Below, one piece after another: positions 21,454 through 32,329 of a DNA stretch of 64,000 nt. The stretch lies in assembly GCA_023014485.1 (NCBI GenBank), contig JAJOZX010001866.1, positions 690,001 to 754,000 on the forward strand, in the 5' to 3' direction. This DNA is from Bathynomus jamesi (Eukaryota > Arthropoda > Malacostraca > Isopoda > Cirolanidae). The notes below the pieces were generated by a model. It was not told the DNA's origin. It searched no databases and saw only the letters and a program-made list of their open reading frames with translations. Numbering within the stretch: the stretch's first letter is position 1; each line of letters starts with the position of its first letter. The position numbers were made by a program, and so were the translations under genes.

Positions 21454-22125
21454 GCAATGGCCTAATACATGAATTAGGCTATGAGCACAATCCCAATGAG
21501 TGGCACCTGTTTATAAATTCTTCGAAACTAAGTTTAAAGGCAGTTGTGTTACATAATGGAAATAAGAAAATTTTTATTCCATCATCTCATTCTGTTAGTA
21601 TGAAAGAGACTCATGAAAGTATGGTCATTCTTCTCAATGCCATCAAGTTTACGAGGCTAAGGCTAAGTTCTCGAAAATCAGTGATGCCAAGCTGAAAAAA
21701 GGGATTTTTGTTGGACTACAGATTCATGAGATTGTAAATGATCCAACTTTTGATGACAAACTGTCTGAAATTGAATTAGTTGCTTGGCAGTCATTCAAGG
21801 CAGTTGTAAGAGTACTCTTAGGAAACACAAAGACTATGAGGCATTAGTGTCAAAGCCAAAGCTTCTGGATGACTACAAAAACATGGGTTGCAGAATGTCG
21901 CTGAAGCTCCACTTCTTACACTCTCATTTAGACTTTTTCCTGTGAATCTGGGTGCTATTAGCGATGAACGCGGAGAGCACTTCCATCAGGATATTTCTCT
22001 AATGAAACAACGGTATCAGAACAGATGGAATCTAGGAATGATGGGAAACTACTGCTGGTTTCTTTAACGAGAAAGTGAGATCGACTGCAGTACAAAGGAA
22101 ATGCGAGTGGCACACAATTTTTCCC
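21454..22125 (+). pseudogene. Remnant of an uncharacterised arthropod repeat protein
   Basis: Two or three frames together read as one decayed protein: NEWHLFINSSKLSLKAVVLH (about 21495-21555), SVSMKETHESM, KKGIFVGLQIHEIVNDPTFD (about 21697-21757), MGCRMSLKLHFLHSHLDFF (about 21883-21940), RGEHFHQDISLMKQRYQNRW and MMGNYCW (about 21970-22065). I recall proteins with RMSLKVHxLHxHLD and GERFHQD blocks as multi-copy, uncharacterised proteins of arthropods, probably carried by a mobile element; I cannot name the family. Frameshifts near 21660 and 21810 and the stop in GNYCWFL* show that it is broken. Confidence 0.5.
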
Positions 22126-22809
22126 TACAAAATAACTTGCTCTCCTTTCATGGATTTTTGCAGAAATTGTTGCATTTGTTACACGAAAGTTTCAGTTGTA
22201 GTTTCGTTCCAGTAAAACGTTTCTGTAACACAATTCAATTGCGTTTTAATTGTAGCATCACATAATCTCTTTCTGAAGGTCTAGATGTGATAGAAAAATT
22301 TTAAGCATATTTTTGAAATCGGAAAGATATTATTGCGCAAGAGACAAAGATAAAGTAAAATTTTTAAGCAGTGAATTATTTTTTTAATTTGAAATACTAA
22401 TTTGAAATTAATAAAGTATAAATATTGCTGAAAGTCATAAGGTATACATGGCATAGTAGAGCGTTATAAATGAAAAGCAGTCACTGGTCATTGTTGACCA
22501 GTGTAATTATTAAAATTTCATAATTTCATGAAATTTCAAAGTATGGAGGCGCCACAGCGCATGAAGCGCCGCAAGTGTGAAATTTTGCTATGTGGGAGGA
22601 GTGTTGGTGCACCACTTCACCTGTGTGAATGGATATGTACGCTTTACTTTCTGCCTTTCCTCCTTTTTACTAACTTCCGTTCTTTACATCCGAGTTGTTT
22701 TCTGCCTTTTCACCCAAAGTTCTCGGCAAATTAGATGTATGTCATATGTAATTTATTTTAATTGGATTTTTACCTAACTTTTTTGGTTAAAAGTTTATTA
22801 AAAAGATTA
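22126..22809. other. Spacer, nothing recognised
   Basis: AT-rich DNA. A short GGTCA..TGACC hairpin occurs at about 22487-22501. Small frames near 22530-22780 lack motifs. Confidence 0.55.
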
Positions 22810-23135
22810 AGTTTTTTTTTATGTAGGAAGGAGGGGCAAGGGCGAGCGCCCGCAAAACACACACCCCTAATTCAAAGCTGGGCACTTGCGGTTTTTTTTG
22901 CGGTACTGCGGTACTGCTGGTACTACCGCACTACCAAACCGGTTACCCGCATAACGCAGTACCGCAAAAAATGGGGTAGCGGTACTGCTGTACTTTCAGC
23001 GATCCTTTGCGGGTACTGCGTATGCGCGTACCGTTTTGGTAGTGCGGTAGTACCGCAGTACCGCAGTACCGCAAAAAAAACGCAGTGCCCAGCTTTGCGG
23101 GCCCCTATATAAGAAGAGAAAGCCAAAATCTAGGT
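22810..23135 (-). mobile_element. Jockey 3' tail split by a palindromic element
   Basis: 22810-22872 (poly(T), GTAGGAAGGAGGGGCAAGGG) and 23098-23135 (AAGAGAAAGCCAAAATCTAGG) are the two halves of a minus-strand Jockey 3' end. They are separated by the (GCGGTACT)n palindrome. CCCCT occurs on both sides of the insert and may be part of a target duplication. Confidence 0.7.
22873..23097. mobile_element. Palindromic MITE built of GCGGTACT-like repeats
   Basis: The 225-bp element begins CAAAGCTGGGCACT and ends with the complement AGTGCCCAGCTTTG. Internal sequence is made of short units such as GCGGTACT and GGTAGTACCGC in both orientations, giving a large hairpin. There is no ORF. It disrupts a Jockey tail. 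The design resembles the (GCATCC)n hAT element at 44.7 kb, so a hAT origin is plausible but not shown; a clear 8-bp target duplication was not found. Confidence 0.65.
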
Positions 23136-23757
23136 CTATACGGCCCATTTTATCTATTTATTTATGATGGCATTTTATTTATTTATTTATTTTTTAATTT
23201 TGAAAGATTGTGTAGGTGTAAAATGCATGTATGTGTAGTGAGGAGAGAGGGAGAAGTATGTGTTTGAGAGCATGCCTAGACTGCTCACAGGGTAATGAGA
23301 CACGGAAAAGATCAGCTAAAGAGGACAGTGACGGAAGAAACGGGAGTTCCAGCACTCCCTGTCTTCCGCCTAATGTCCCCCCCCCCCCCACCCCGGAGTA
23401 CTTCCTGGTCGATTGGTGTCTACAATCTCCTCTTTAAGTAAGAGAATATTTTAGTTTAATTTAGTTTTAAATTAGATATTTTAAAACTTATGACGAATTG
23501 TTTCACTTCCTATTTTTTGTTCATTAATATTTAACTATGGAGAGGGTGTCCACAAAGTCCCCTTTGCATGAAAAAACAAGGGCAACATACAGATATGCTG
23601 TATTTCACTGCAAAGGACTTTGTTGGGACACTTTGTACAGAAATTTTCTTGAAAGAAGTTGAAAATTTACAAGTTAGAGTTTATTTCCCTTCATGTTTCA
23701 TTCAGCTTTCACAGATTTGCAGTTCTAGCGGTAATCTTTTGAGATTTTCCAAGTAGT

Positions 23758-23804
<47 letters not shown>

Positions 23805-23904
23805 ACGCATTCATCTGTTCATCGTACTTTCCATCTAGCTAGCAATCTTCTTATTCATCCATCCATCCTTCCAACCATGCAGTAGAAGAACCATCCTTCC
23901 AACC
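23136..23904. other. Spacer with (CA)n and a C-rich run
   Basis: Contains (TTTA)n near 23153-23195, a run of C at about 23379-23395 and a (CA)n tract at 23758-23805. The frames at 23231-23437 and 23568-23756 show no recognised motif. Confidence 0.6.
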
Positions 23905-24339
23905 AACTCAGAATGGTCCCCTGAGAAACTTTTATGTTACACACAGACCGTGCGTAGAACAAGGAACTCTTCTGGGAAAATTAAATCCATTATAGCTCAA
24001 ATAAGTAGTGGTAAATGACAAATACTATAGTTTTTCTTTTTCACGATGGAAGCCGAACGTGGGCAACAGGTCACTCGCAAAGAGATCCCAAAATATAGCT
24101 TCCCTCACCAGCTATGTGTTTAGCAGATAGGACCCAGCTTTGAAGCAGGGTCTAGACCCTAGAGCCTAGACTCTGGTGAGGGAAGCTATATTTTGGGGCC
24201 TCTTGCGAGTTCGTTGCCCACGTCGGGCTTCCATCGTGAAAAAGAAAACTATAGTATTTGTCATTTACCATTACTTATTCGAACTATAGTGAATTTAATT
24301 TTCCCAGAATAGTTCCTTGTTCCATGCACGGTCTGTGTG

Positions 24340-24342
<3 letters not shown>
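23905..24342. repeat. Fold-back repeat related to the 450-bp array
   Basis: Left arm (about 23905-24130) and right arm (about 24170-24342) are inverted copies. Both contain GGAAAATTAAAT or its complement, ACAGACCGTGC or its complement, and GAGGGAAGCTATATTT. The sequence is a diverged relative of the units in the 33.9-36.2 kb array, arranged here as one inverted pair. It abuts the (TA)n at 24343. Confidence 0.85.
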
Positions 24343-24380
<38 letters not shown>

Positions 24381-24381
<1 letters not shown>

Positions 24382-24795
24382 TAACAGAGAACCCGCCCTT
24401 CGTGCGGGTAGCAAAAATATCTCGCCCTCCTATTCAGTTAAGCGGGCATTCAATAATTTTCCCTTTGGTTTCGATTAATTTTAAGCAACTTTTGAATGAG
24501 ACGTGAATGTAAAAATTATCCAACTCGTTAGGTTAATTGAAAACCTGGTTAGGTCAACTGAATGCCCGGTTAGGTCAACTGGACGCCTTGACGATTGGTT
24601 AAGTCATGATATTTTTGTTAAAACTAACGAAAATATCATGACTTAACCTAACCAATCGTCAGGGGTGTACAGTTGACCTAACCGGGCATTCAATTAACTT
24701 AATTGGGCATTCAACACCCAGGTGCACAACCTCGGGATCTAATCAATATGTGTGTTTCATGTTTGTAACTGCTTCCATTTTGGACCTATGGCTGG

Positions 24796-24843
<48 letters not shown>

Positions 24844-24859
24844 CTTTTATTATTATAGA
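24381..24859 (-). mobile_element. Non-autonomous Helitron-like element
   Basis: Read on the minus strand, the 5' end is TCTATAATAATAAAAGGAC, beginning TC. The 3' end has a hairpin CCCGCACGAAGGGCGGG followed by TTCTCTGTTAG. The flanking bases are A before TC and T after TTAG, as expected for insertion between A and T without target duplication. The terminal TTAG differs from the usual CTRR. Length is 479 bp with no ORF. It contains a (GT)n tract near its 5' end and a palindromic GGTTAGGTT module (24535-24715). Confidence 0.55.
24555..24712. repeat. Palindromic GGTTAGGTTA module, copy 1
   Basis: Inverted arms share TGAATGCCCGGTTAGGTCAA, GACGATTGGTT and AGTCATGATATTTT, with centre GTTAAAACTAAC at about 24620. 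Related modules lie at about 47610-47712, 48965-49085 and 49205-49370. The unit contains GGTTAGGTTA, reminiscent of the arthropod telomere repeat TTAGG, but the resemblance is short. Confidence 0.8.
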
Positions 24860-25615
24860 TATATTGAACATAAGCATAAGTCTTGTTTTTAGGACACCCC
24901 CGAATTTAATAGAAATGTTACGCTAATAAGAATTATTTTGGGTAAAGAGAAAAGTATTTGTAGGAAATGTGTTTTACATAAAAAATATATTACAAATTAA
25001 CTTTGTACATAGCAAGATTGTATAAAAAATAGAATCAATTTAGATCGCATCAGATCCTATCCCATATTACGGAATAAACACTTTAAGACTAAAATTAGAA
25101 CTGAAAACAAGAAGTGGCGTGTAAATTCGTTTAAAATTGTCATTGTGTGGTAGAGCGACACTAAACTGAAGCGTCCTGCCAGTATCAGTGAAACGGCTGA
25201 AAATTACTTAGGTTGCGATTAGCCGCTTGTAAGCACAATGTATACACTAGCTCAATTCTCGTTTTGTAAGGATGGAAATAAGCATCAGATGGAGAAAGTT
25301 CATGTCATTTTAACATAATAGTGTTCGGCAAATGCTCCTTTGAATGTCTGGTATTTGCGGCTCGAGGCAACATTGTACGAGGTATATGAGTTTGTATGAG
25401 GAGATCCGTACACAAGTTAGATTTCTTTCAGCCTTACCAAGGGCAGAAATCAAAAGCCTTCATTGAATTGAACTGACTAACCTTTATTAATCATAAAATA
25501 AATACATTCGTTCTACAATTTAAAATGACATAAATAATTGTGAAGCTCGACTACTTATTTATTTAATTTGGCCCTTAAGCTTTAGGCTTTATTGCAAATG
25601 CAGAGGGTTAACCTT
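24860..25615. other. Spacer, nothing recognised
   Basis: AT-rich DNA without recognisable frames, transposon ends or tandem repeats. Confidence 0.55.
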
Positions 25616-25744
25616 ATATATATATATATATATATATATACCTTCAACTGCAAAGAACACGCAGTATAAATAACGTAAAGAAACGACGCTTGTATAGGAG
25701 ATATTCCGCGCAAGACGAGAGAGAGAGAACGGAACAATGAAAAA

Positions 25745-25823
25745 ATGAGGTAACCACCTGGGAATCGAACCCGGGATCTTCCGATTGCCGGTCAGACGCG
25801 ATACCATTACACCATGGCCCTCA
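25745..25823 (-). ncRNA. tRNA-like body, inverted unit
   Basis: Minus-strand GGTGTAATGGTATCG (A-box-like) and GGGTTCGATTCC (B box). An anticodon-arm-like hairpin TCTGA/TCGGA holds the loop CCGGCAA, which would give anticodon GGC. Position 33 is C, not the almost invariant T, and the acceptor stem pairs only with a bulge, so I call it a tRNA-derived repeat body and not a tRNA gene. Confidence 0.6.
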
Positions 25824-26067
25824 CTCTTCCAAATGCCGTAATTTCTACATACTCGCAGAAACCAATGCCCCAAGGGGGCACCTCCGCATGCGTAACATTA
25901 TAACCTTCAACTGCAAAGAACACGCAGTATACAAGCGTCGTTTCTTTACGTTATTTTATACTGCGTGTTCTTTGCAGTTGAAGGTATATAATGTTACGGC
26001 ATGCGGGGGTGCCCCCTTGGGGCATTGGTTTCTGCGAGTATGTAGAAGAATTACGGCATTTGGAAGA

Positions 26068-26146
26068 GTGAGGGCCATGGTGTAATGGTATCGCGTCTGA
26101 CCGGCAATCGGAAGATCCCGGGTTCGATTCCCAGGTGGTTACCTCA
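26068..26146 (+). ncRNA. tRNA-like body, direct unit 1
   Basis: Same body as at 25745, in plus orientation, with intact A-box-like and B-box sequences. The same weak acceptor stem and C33 are present. Confidence 0.6.
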
Positions 26147-26333
26147 TTTTTTCATTTGTTCCGTTCTCTCTCTCTCGTCTTGCGCGGAATATCTCCTATA
26201 CAAGCGTCGTTTCTTTACGTATTTATACTGCGTGTTCTTTGCAGTTGAAGGTATATAATGTTACGGCATGCGAGGGGTGCCCCCTTGGGGCATTGGTTTC
26301 TGCGAGTATGTAGAGAATTACGGCATTTGGAAG

Positions 26334-26412
26334 AGTGAGGGCCATGGTGTAATGGTATCGCGTCTGACCGGCAATCGGAAGATCCCGGGTTCGATTCCCA
26401 GGTGGTTACCTC
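26334..26412 (+). ncRNA. tRNA-like body, direct unit 2
   Basis: Near-identical to direct unit 1. Confidence 0.6.
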
Positions 26413-26600
26413 ATTTTTTCATTTGTTCCGTCTCTCTCTCTGTCTTGCGCGGAAATATCTCCTATACAAGCGTCGTTTCTTTACGTTATTTATACTGCGT
26501 GTTTTTGCAGTTGAAGGTATATAATGTTACGGATGCGGGAGGTGCCCCCTTGGGGCATTGGTTTCTGCGAGTATGTAGAAGAATTACGGCATTTGGAAGA

Positions 26601-26678
26601 GTGAGGGCCATGGTGTAATGGTATCGCGTCTGACCGGCAATCGGAAGATCCCGGGTTCGATTCCCAGGTGTTACCTCA
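26601..26678 (+). ncRNA. tRNA-like body, direct unit 3
   Basis: Near-identical to the other units, with one G missing after CCCAGGT. Confidence 0.6.
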
Positions 26679-26748
26679 TTTTTTCATTTGTTCCGTTCTC
26701 TCTCTCGTCTTGCGCGGAATATCTCTATACAAGCGTCGTTTCTTTACG

Positions 26749-26750
<2 letters not shown>

Positions 26751-26783
<33 letters not shown>

Positions 26784-28189
26784 ATATAAGGAGAGGAGAG
26801 AGAGATATGCGACGTGTTTTTTTAAATGTTGCTCAAAAGTAATCTACAGTATAGCTATTAAAAAAAGCCTTCATTTTTGGAAAAATTCCCATAAAAATTT
26901 AAAAAAAATGAAAACAGTATTATACAATCTTCCAAGGTAGTAGTATGACCACAAAATGTTCGAGTGCATATGCAATTGCAATGTTGATCAATTGTTGCAA
27001 TGTGCCATCCCCTCCCCCGGGTAATGGGGGAGGGGTAACGGGGAAGGAGATAATGGGGAGATGGTGGGGGTTATCCCCCAAGTTGCAGAGAGGGGGGGTG
27101 ATGGGTTTTGGGGGGAGAGGGAGAATAACCTCCCCCAAAAGGGGTAACTCTAACGTGCCCTCACCGTAGGCGAGTTTGCGAAGGAACAAGCCCCGCCCGC
27201 AGGACAGGGAGCTGAAGGCTCTGCTTTGTTTTATTTAAAATATAAACCTGAAAGTGATCAAATAATGCAAAAAAAAATTTTTTTTTCATATATCTTAGTA
27301 TAATATTAACTGTTTCTGTTGCACGGTGTCCAAGGAATAATGGTGCAAAATAATTGGTCATTTTTTATTCATCAATATGCATACAATATATGAAGCCCTC
27401 CTTGGAAGAAGTGGCTAAACGACAAAAGTAAAAAACGCCAGAAGACGTAGTTAAAGTTGTACCAATTTGAAAGTGATGTAATTTTTTAATTTTTGAAGAT
27501 ATGTATTTCGTCAAAATATCTTGAAAATATTATATTGACATTAAAATGAAATATCAGCTGCACCTTTCTTATAGAGGTTGCATAAAACTTTTATAGTTCA
27601 CCTTAAAATTGCACTGCAAAGAATGTACACTCACTGTTTCTGAAATTTGGTAAAACGTAATGTGGACGTTCACAGCAAAAATAAAATGCTTCAGTTACAG
27701 TTTCCACCCTTACTTCCGTTTAAGTTTCAGTGTTTTAGTTTTCCTTTAAAGAAGCTTTGTGTGAATTGGGTATTACAGGAAGCGAATTGTTCGGGAGGTA
27801 GGCAAAATCTCAACTAATATAACACTACATACTGTTTTCCGATCTGTTTCCGTTTTTTGCTTGTAAATAGTGGACATTTTGAACATTTAACATAAAATGA
27901 CTATTAAATGTTGCTTTTACATGCTTACTTATGTATATAGTAAAATTTTGGTTTAAATGCAATTAATATCCAAAATAAGTAATTTCAAAATGTGTCTGCA
28001 GTATTTTATCCGCCACATATATACACGTAGTATTTTTTTCTGCCGAACGCACCGGTACGGCGTACCGGTACCTTTTAATGAATCGACAGCAAAAAATAAA
28101 CCTAAAGATAATACACAGAAATCACTTCTTCTGGTAAAAAGTATTGTTTTTTATTTCCCAACAACCTACAAAGCGTAATTTGTCAAATA
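26751..28189. other. Spacer with (TA)n and a G-rich block
   Basis: (TA)n at 26750-26788. A G-rich plus strand at about 27010-27140 has many GGGG runs and could form quadruplex structures. A short palindrome around GGTACGGCGTACCGG occurs near 28050-28072. No coding family was recognised. Confidence 0.6.
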
Positions 28190-28852
28190 TTATCCTGAAA
28201 CATGGACCGTACTGCAATTACGCCATTATTGCTGTTGATGGATTAGAATTTAAAAATGTCCCTCTTCACAAAATAGATAACAACACTTATCCCCCGTAAA
28301 GCCTAGAGAGTTTTATCAAAGAGTGAAGCAATCTATCGGAAAAAGGTTACTATGTGATGACGCAGATTTACCATAATGGGCCCCAAGGTGTCAGAGTTAA
28401 AACCTCAATATTAGCCAGACGACGTCCAACGACATTTAACTTACGGTGAAACTGAAATTCAAAATTTGTGCAGGAGATTTAGGTTGAATGAAAGAGAAAT
28501 ACTTAGAGGATTCCCAGAATATCTGTAAGAAAAGAAAATATTTACCATAATGTTGCCCTTTCAAAACATATTGGGCTTAGTGTCTATAGTGCCAAGAGAG
28601 TGTGAGAGAGAATTCTCCCAAATGAATTTAATAATTACACCGACTTGGTCTTCACTGTTGACATCTACTACATCCGCCCTAACGTTTCTCAGAATGGTTG
28701 GCTCACCACTCATCCGCTTTGATCTAACAAAGTATGTCAAATTGTGGCCACTCGAAGGTCGGCATTCCGCGACAGACACCAAAAGCGAGGCACGTAAACG
28801 TGATGATGACAACCCTCATGAGAATATGACTTATGCGTGGAGTTTATTGTGA
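28190..28852 (+). pseudogene. hAT-type transposase C-terminal remnant
   Basis: The frame at 28550-28852 contains IVPRECEREFSQMNLIITPT, then SSLLTSTTSALTFLRMVGSP and KYVKLWPLEGRHSATD. ECERxFSxMN is the typical core of the hAT C-terminal dimerisation domain, where Ser-Glu-Arg-like residues precede an FS pair. Upstream (28225-28540) similar-looking sequence continues in broken frames, for example LEFKNVPLH. No terminal inverted repeats were found. It is a dead fragment of a DNA transposon or of a domesticated hAT-type gene. Confidence 0.6.
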
Positions 28853-30777
28853 CATAAGATTAGCATTAAACAAATATTAATTAATAAATGATACTATTAA
28901 AGAAATTAAACAATTTCTATTACTAGTTTATGTACGTGACAAATTTTTAAACATCATAAGAGGAACTCTCTCTTGGACTGATTGGGATGGTCATGAGTGG
29001 ATGGAAAAGATCGTAAAAAATATAGGAGCGTTTCAGTACCTTTCTTCAGAAAAAGCAATCTATATATATATATATATATCATATATATATCTATATATAT
29101 ATATATATACAGTATATACAGTAGGCCCTATATATCAGCGAAAGATGACATAGAGTATTTTTGTGAACGCATAAAATTATAAAAAAACATTAATAAACGA
29201 ACCTTGACCTAACCTAGTATAGAACTAACCTGGTATTCCCCTAGTAAGGGACTTCACCCACTTTGAACCCATTTAAAAAAAAAAAAATTGCCGACGATTT
29301 TGATAACCACATTTTACACGTCTTTATCTGTTAGCCTTATTTAAATCTGTAATTTGGGTCAGCGGTGTATAATGAACCACAGAGAGAAATTTACAATCTG
29401 CAAATCAAGATTAATTATAAGATTAAAGATAAAAATGGCTGAAGAACTTTGACTAAAAAATAAGATGGTTATAATTATAGAAAATGGTAAAAGTTACTTA
29501 AAAAATTGTATGAAATACAGAGGTATGGATCATGTTCCTCATAATGAGTTATAATGAGGTCAGTGATACGTGGGTACAATCATTAATGAGTCTGAGATAT
29601 ATAAATACCTGATATTTTATAGATTAATATCGGTAAGTTTTGGGATAATGTTAACTGTTTAAATAACTATCATTTTATAAAGAGTTTAGGGAGCTTTATT
29701 AACCCTTTCGTAAAACTCATATAATTAAAGCCCTAAAAAATTTCAGTGTTTACATTTGAATAATATTATTAACGACTCATTAATATATTACTCAAATATA
29801 AACACTGAAATAATGAGTAATATATTAATAAAATAATCTTTGATGGACTAATAATTAAGCATTATTAAAGAAAAATAACTATGTAGAAAAACGATTAACT
29901 AGAGATGTGATCATAGGAATTATCTTATAGATAAGGATTATCTCATGAAACATTAATTATTTAGAACAACTGTGATTTTTTATTTATTGTTTATTATTTC
30001 TGTATATATAAAACCTTTCAATCTCTGAAAATGAATATTCACAAGACTCAGTTTCCCGTTTTATCCCTTTTGCAAGAGGGATTACAGAGACGACATTCAA
30101 ACTGAACTTAAAAGTGAAGAGACACGCCATGGGCCTACTTCGATAGGAATAGTCTAGCCTATGTTTCATGATGAGATTTTTTAACCAATCTATATTGGTC
30201 TTCCGAAATTTGTTCGCAGACTTCCATCCTCGCATTTCCAAGCAGATAAAATCAGATACGTGGTTCATACTAGACTGTATAAATGTAAAAATATTAACTG
30301 TTCTCTTTTCCAGGATCCGCTTTTTCGCATTCCTTGTCAACATATTTTTTCTTCTATGACAGACCCACGTGTTTTTCAGAAAACAAATATATCTAAGATA
30401 AGCCGATGTTTTTTACTGATACTCGTACGCAATTCACTTACAAAAATGGTGTTGTTTTGAACGTGTGATAAAAATATTTTAAGATAAAACATTTTGTTTT
30501 GTTTGAAATGATTTTGTTATTGTCTTAAAGTATTTCGGAGGATGTTCCTCTTGTTCTTTACATAAACGAGATTTTATATTTAGAACAAAGTCATGTTATA
30601 GAAAAATTATTCTAATATGACGCAGTTCCAAAACACAAAATATTTCGGATACAATTACATGAATATTCTCTAAAACACTTAAACTAACAAAATTACGAGA
30701 AAATAACACATTTTCCTTGAAATAATTTGGACAGAGTTCAAAATAACACCATTATTCTGACTGTACTGCATCATATA
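28853..30777. other. Spacer, nothing recognised
   Basis: AT-rich DNA with (TA)n at about 29060-29110. A GACCTAACCTAG motif occurs at about 29208. The minus frame at 29984-30343 (119 codons) has no recognised motif and unremarkable composition; I cannot support it as a gene. Confidence 0.5.
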
Positions 30778-31044
30778 CAGGGTGAATCAATAAAATGTTA
30801 ACACTTACAGTATATGGAATTTTCTGTTACAGGGATTTGAAGATTAAAGAGTACTGAATAAGCATTTGAAATGGAAGCATCTGTAAGCAACGTTTGACCG
30901 CTTTCATACATGCATAGATATCCGTGGACAGCAAGTAGAGACTGTATGACATAGCACTGTTTGCATCACAAAAAATGTTTACAAATAAATTGGAAATAAA
31001 AAATAAAACCCTATATGAGTGTTAACCTTTTTTGAATCACCCTG
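30778..31044. mobile_element. Mariner-type MITE, 267 bp
   Basis: The left end CAGGGTGAATCAATAAAATG and the right end read inward CAGGGTGATTCAAAAAAGG form terminal inverted repeats flanked by TA on both sides. GTTAACAC near the left end has its partner GTGTTAAC near the right end. No coding capacity was seen. Confidence 0.75.
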
Positions 31045-31600
31045 TATTGTTTAACTTTGTTTATGTTCGGTTCTGATGCCATGAATATTTCAAATTTTAT
31101 TTGGATTTATTTTCAAACAATAAATATTGCCCAACTGTCGTTTCAAATTAATTGAGTCTCCTTCTGCTCCTCTTATGATATCTTTCACTGGTTTATGTCA
31201 GTGGATAAACTGAGCAATGTTGTACGTCCATCCGTAAAGTTAGGCATGATCTTCATGAAAATAAGAAAACGAATAGGACCCTAAAGATGAGCCTTGTGGA
31301 ACATCGATGTAAGGGCTCATACGAATATATTAATGTCCATAACATATTAATATCCACGTCCATCCCACTTCAAAACAGATCTTTCTAATTAACTTTCACT
31401 TTTCAATTAACTGCAAAATAAGACAAATTTTACATCATTTACCTGCTTCCACATTTAGAGAACGGTACTTTGTTAAAAGCAGTGAAGACTTTCTCTTATC
31501 TTTAACTTAATCTATTAACATATGTGTAAACACACTAATTATATATATATATATACACGGTATATATATATATATATTAAAAAACAATAACCATATAAAA
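31045..31600. other. Spacer with (TA)n
   Basis: AT-rich DNA with (TA)n at about 31539-31577. Nothing else was recognised. Confidence 0.55.
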
Positions 31601-31609
31601 ATGAAATAA

Positions 31610-31790
31610 AACAATTAAAATCCCCAAAAGGTAAAATGATAAAATAATAAAGACCGTGAAGTCTTTCGAGAGAAATTTCCCTCATCATTCCGGCGGTGGA
31701 ATGATGAGGGAAATTTCTCTCGAAAAGATTCGCGGATTTTAGTGTTTTATTTTTTTTAACTTTTGGGGATTTTAATTGTTATATATATGA
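31610..31790. mobile_element. Fold-back pair of Penelope-type ends (family 4)
   Basis: Inverted arms (about 31613-31694 and 31700-31782) share AATTAAAATCCCC and GAGAGAAATTTCCCTCATCATTCC or its complement. The centre is GGCGGT. Each arm carries TGATGAGGG, TCTCTCGAAA in an order resembling a hammerhead core, but the first C of CTGATGA reads as A (AATGATGA). I group it with the PLE ends by this arrangement. Confidence 0.6.
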
Positions 31791-31799
31791 GATGAATTT

Positions 31800-31980
31800 C
31801 CTAATTAAACAAGTGAAATAAATAAATGACGCACACCCACAAGGTAAAATGAAAAACGATTGCAGGGCCTTTCGTGTATTTAGCAATATACTCACTGACG
31901 AGGTGTACTGTTGAATATACTAAAGGCCTTGAAATCGCTTTTTATTTTTCGTTATGGGTATGTAAAAAATATACAGTATA
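31800..31980. mobile_element. Fold-back pair of Penelope-type ends (family 2 variant)
   Basis: The left arm (about 31830-31885) and right arm (about 31893-31960) are diverged inverted copies of the family 2 PLE end (CCACAAGG, GGGCCTTTCGTGTATT). The right arm has CTGACGA, GTGTA, ATACT and AAAGGCCTTG; GAAA is changed to TAAA, so the hammerhead core is lost. Confidence 0.6.
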
Positions 31981-32029
31981 TACATATATATATATATATG
32001 CTGCAAACCCACAAGGAAAAAGAAAAACG

Positions 32030-32076
32030 ATTCCAAGGCCTTTCGTGTATTCAAAGCTACACCTCGTCAGGGAATG
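32030..32076 (-). ncRNA. Hammerhead-like motif (PLE family 2, left end)
   Basis: Inverted twin of 33769-33814 with the same stems: ATTCC/GGAAT, GTGTA/TACAC, and the AGGCCT palindrome. It would be formed in antisense transcripts. Confidence 0.55.
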
Positions 32077-32329
32077 AAGATAAAAGGCGAGATGCCCATA
32101 AATATATGCAACGTACAGGAAAAACAAAACAATTAGCACATACTTAACAAGGGTTAATGAGAGGCAAAAGAAATTTTAACATGATATCGTCAATTTTATA
32201 CGTCCCCGCACTGTTATTGAAATTGTTTTTAAAATGAATAAATGCACATTCTAGAATATTTCGTTCTATTATATCTCTGTTTTTAACAAGCGCTTTAGTA
32301 CTATCCCACTTGATGCTATGGTTACACAT

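Larger units (their letters stand above)
25616..26750 (+). repeat. 266-bp array with tRNA-like bodies
   Basis: One inverted unit on the left (about 25641-25930) is followed by three direct units (starting near 25994, 26261 and 26527; period 266-267). Each unit contains GGGCATTGGTTTCTGCGAG, a tRNA-like body, a CT-rich stretch and ACAAGCGTCGTTTCTTTACG. (TA)n tracts bound both sides (25616-25640 and 26750-26788). Copies are more than 95% alike by eye, so the array is young. The tRNA-like part suggests a SINE origin and RNA polymerase III transcription. Confidence 0.85.

Noticed and set aside
25745..26678. Functional tRNA-Ala genes
   Set aside because: The bodies have a B box and an anticodon-like GGC loop, but the acceptor stem pairs poorly, position 33 is C and the units sit in a tandem repeat with a conserved non-tRNA part. 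They fit a SINE-like repeat.
26920..27189. Minus-strand frame of 89 codons with Pro-rich sequence
   Set aside because: It is the complement of the G-rich low-complexity block and shows no family motif.
29984..30343. Possible host gene on the minus strand (119 codons)
   Set aside because: No motif, ordinary AT-rich composition and no sign of exon boundaries. A frame of this length can occur by chance in 64 kb.
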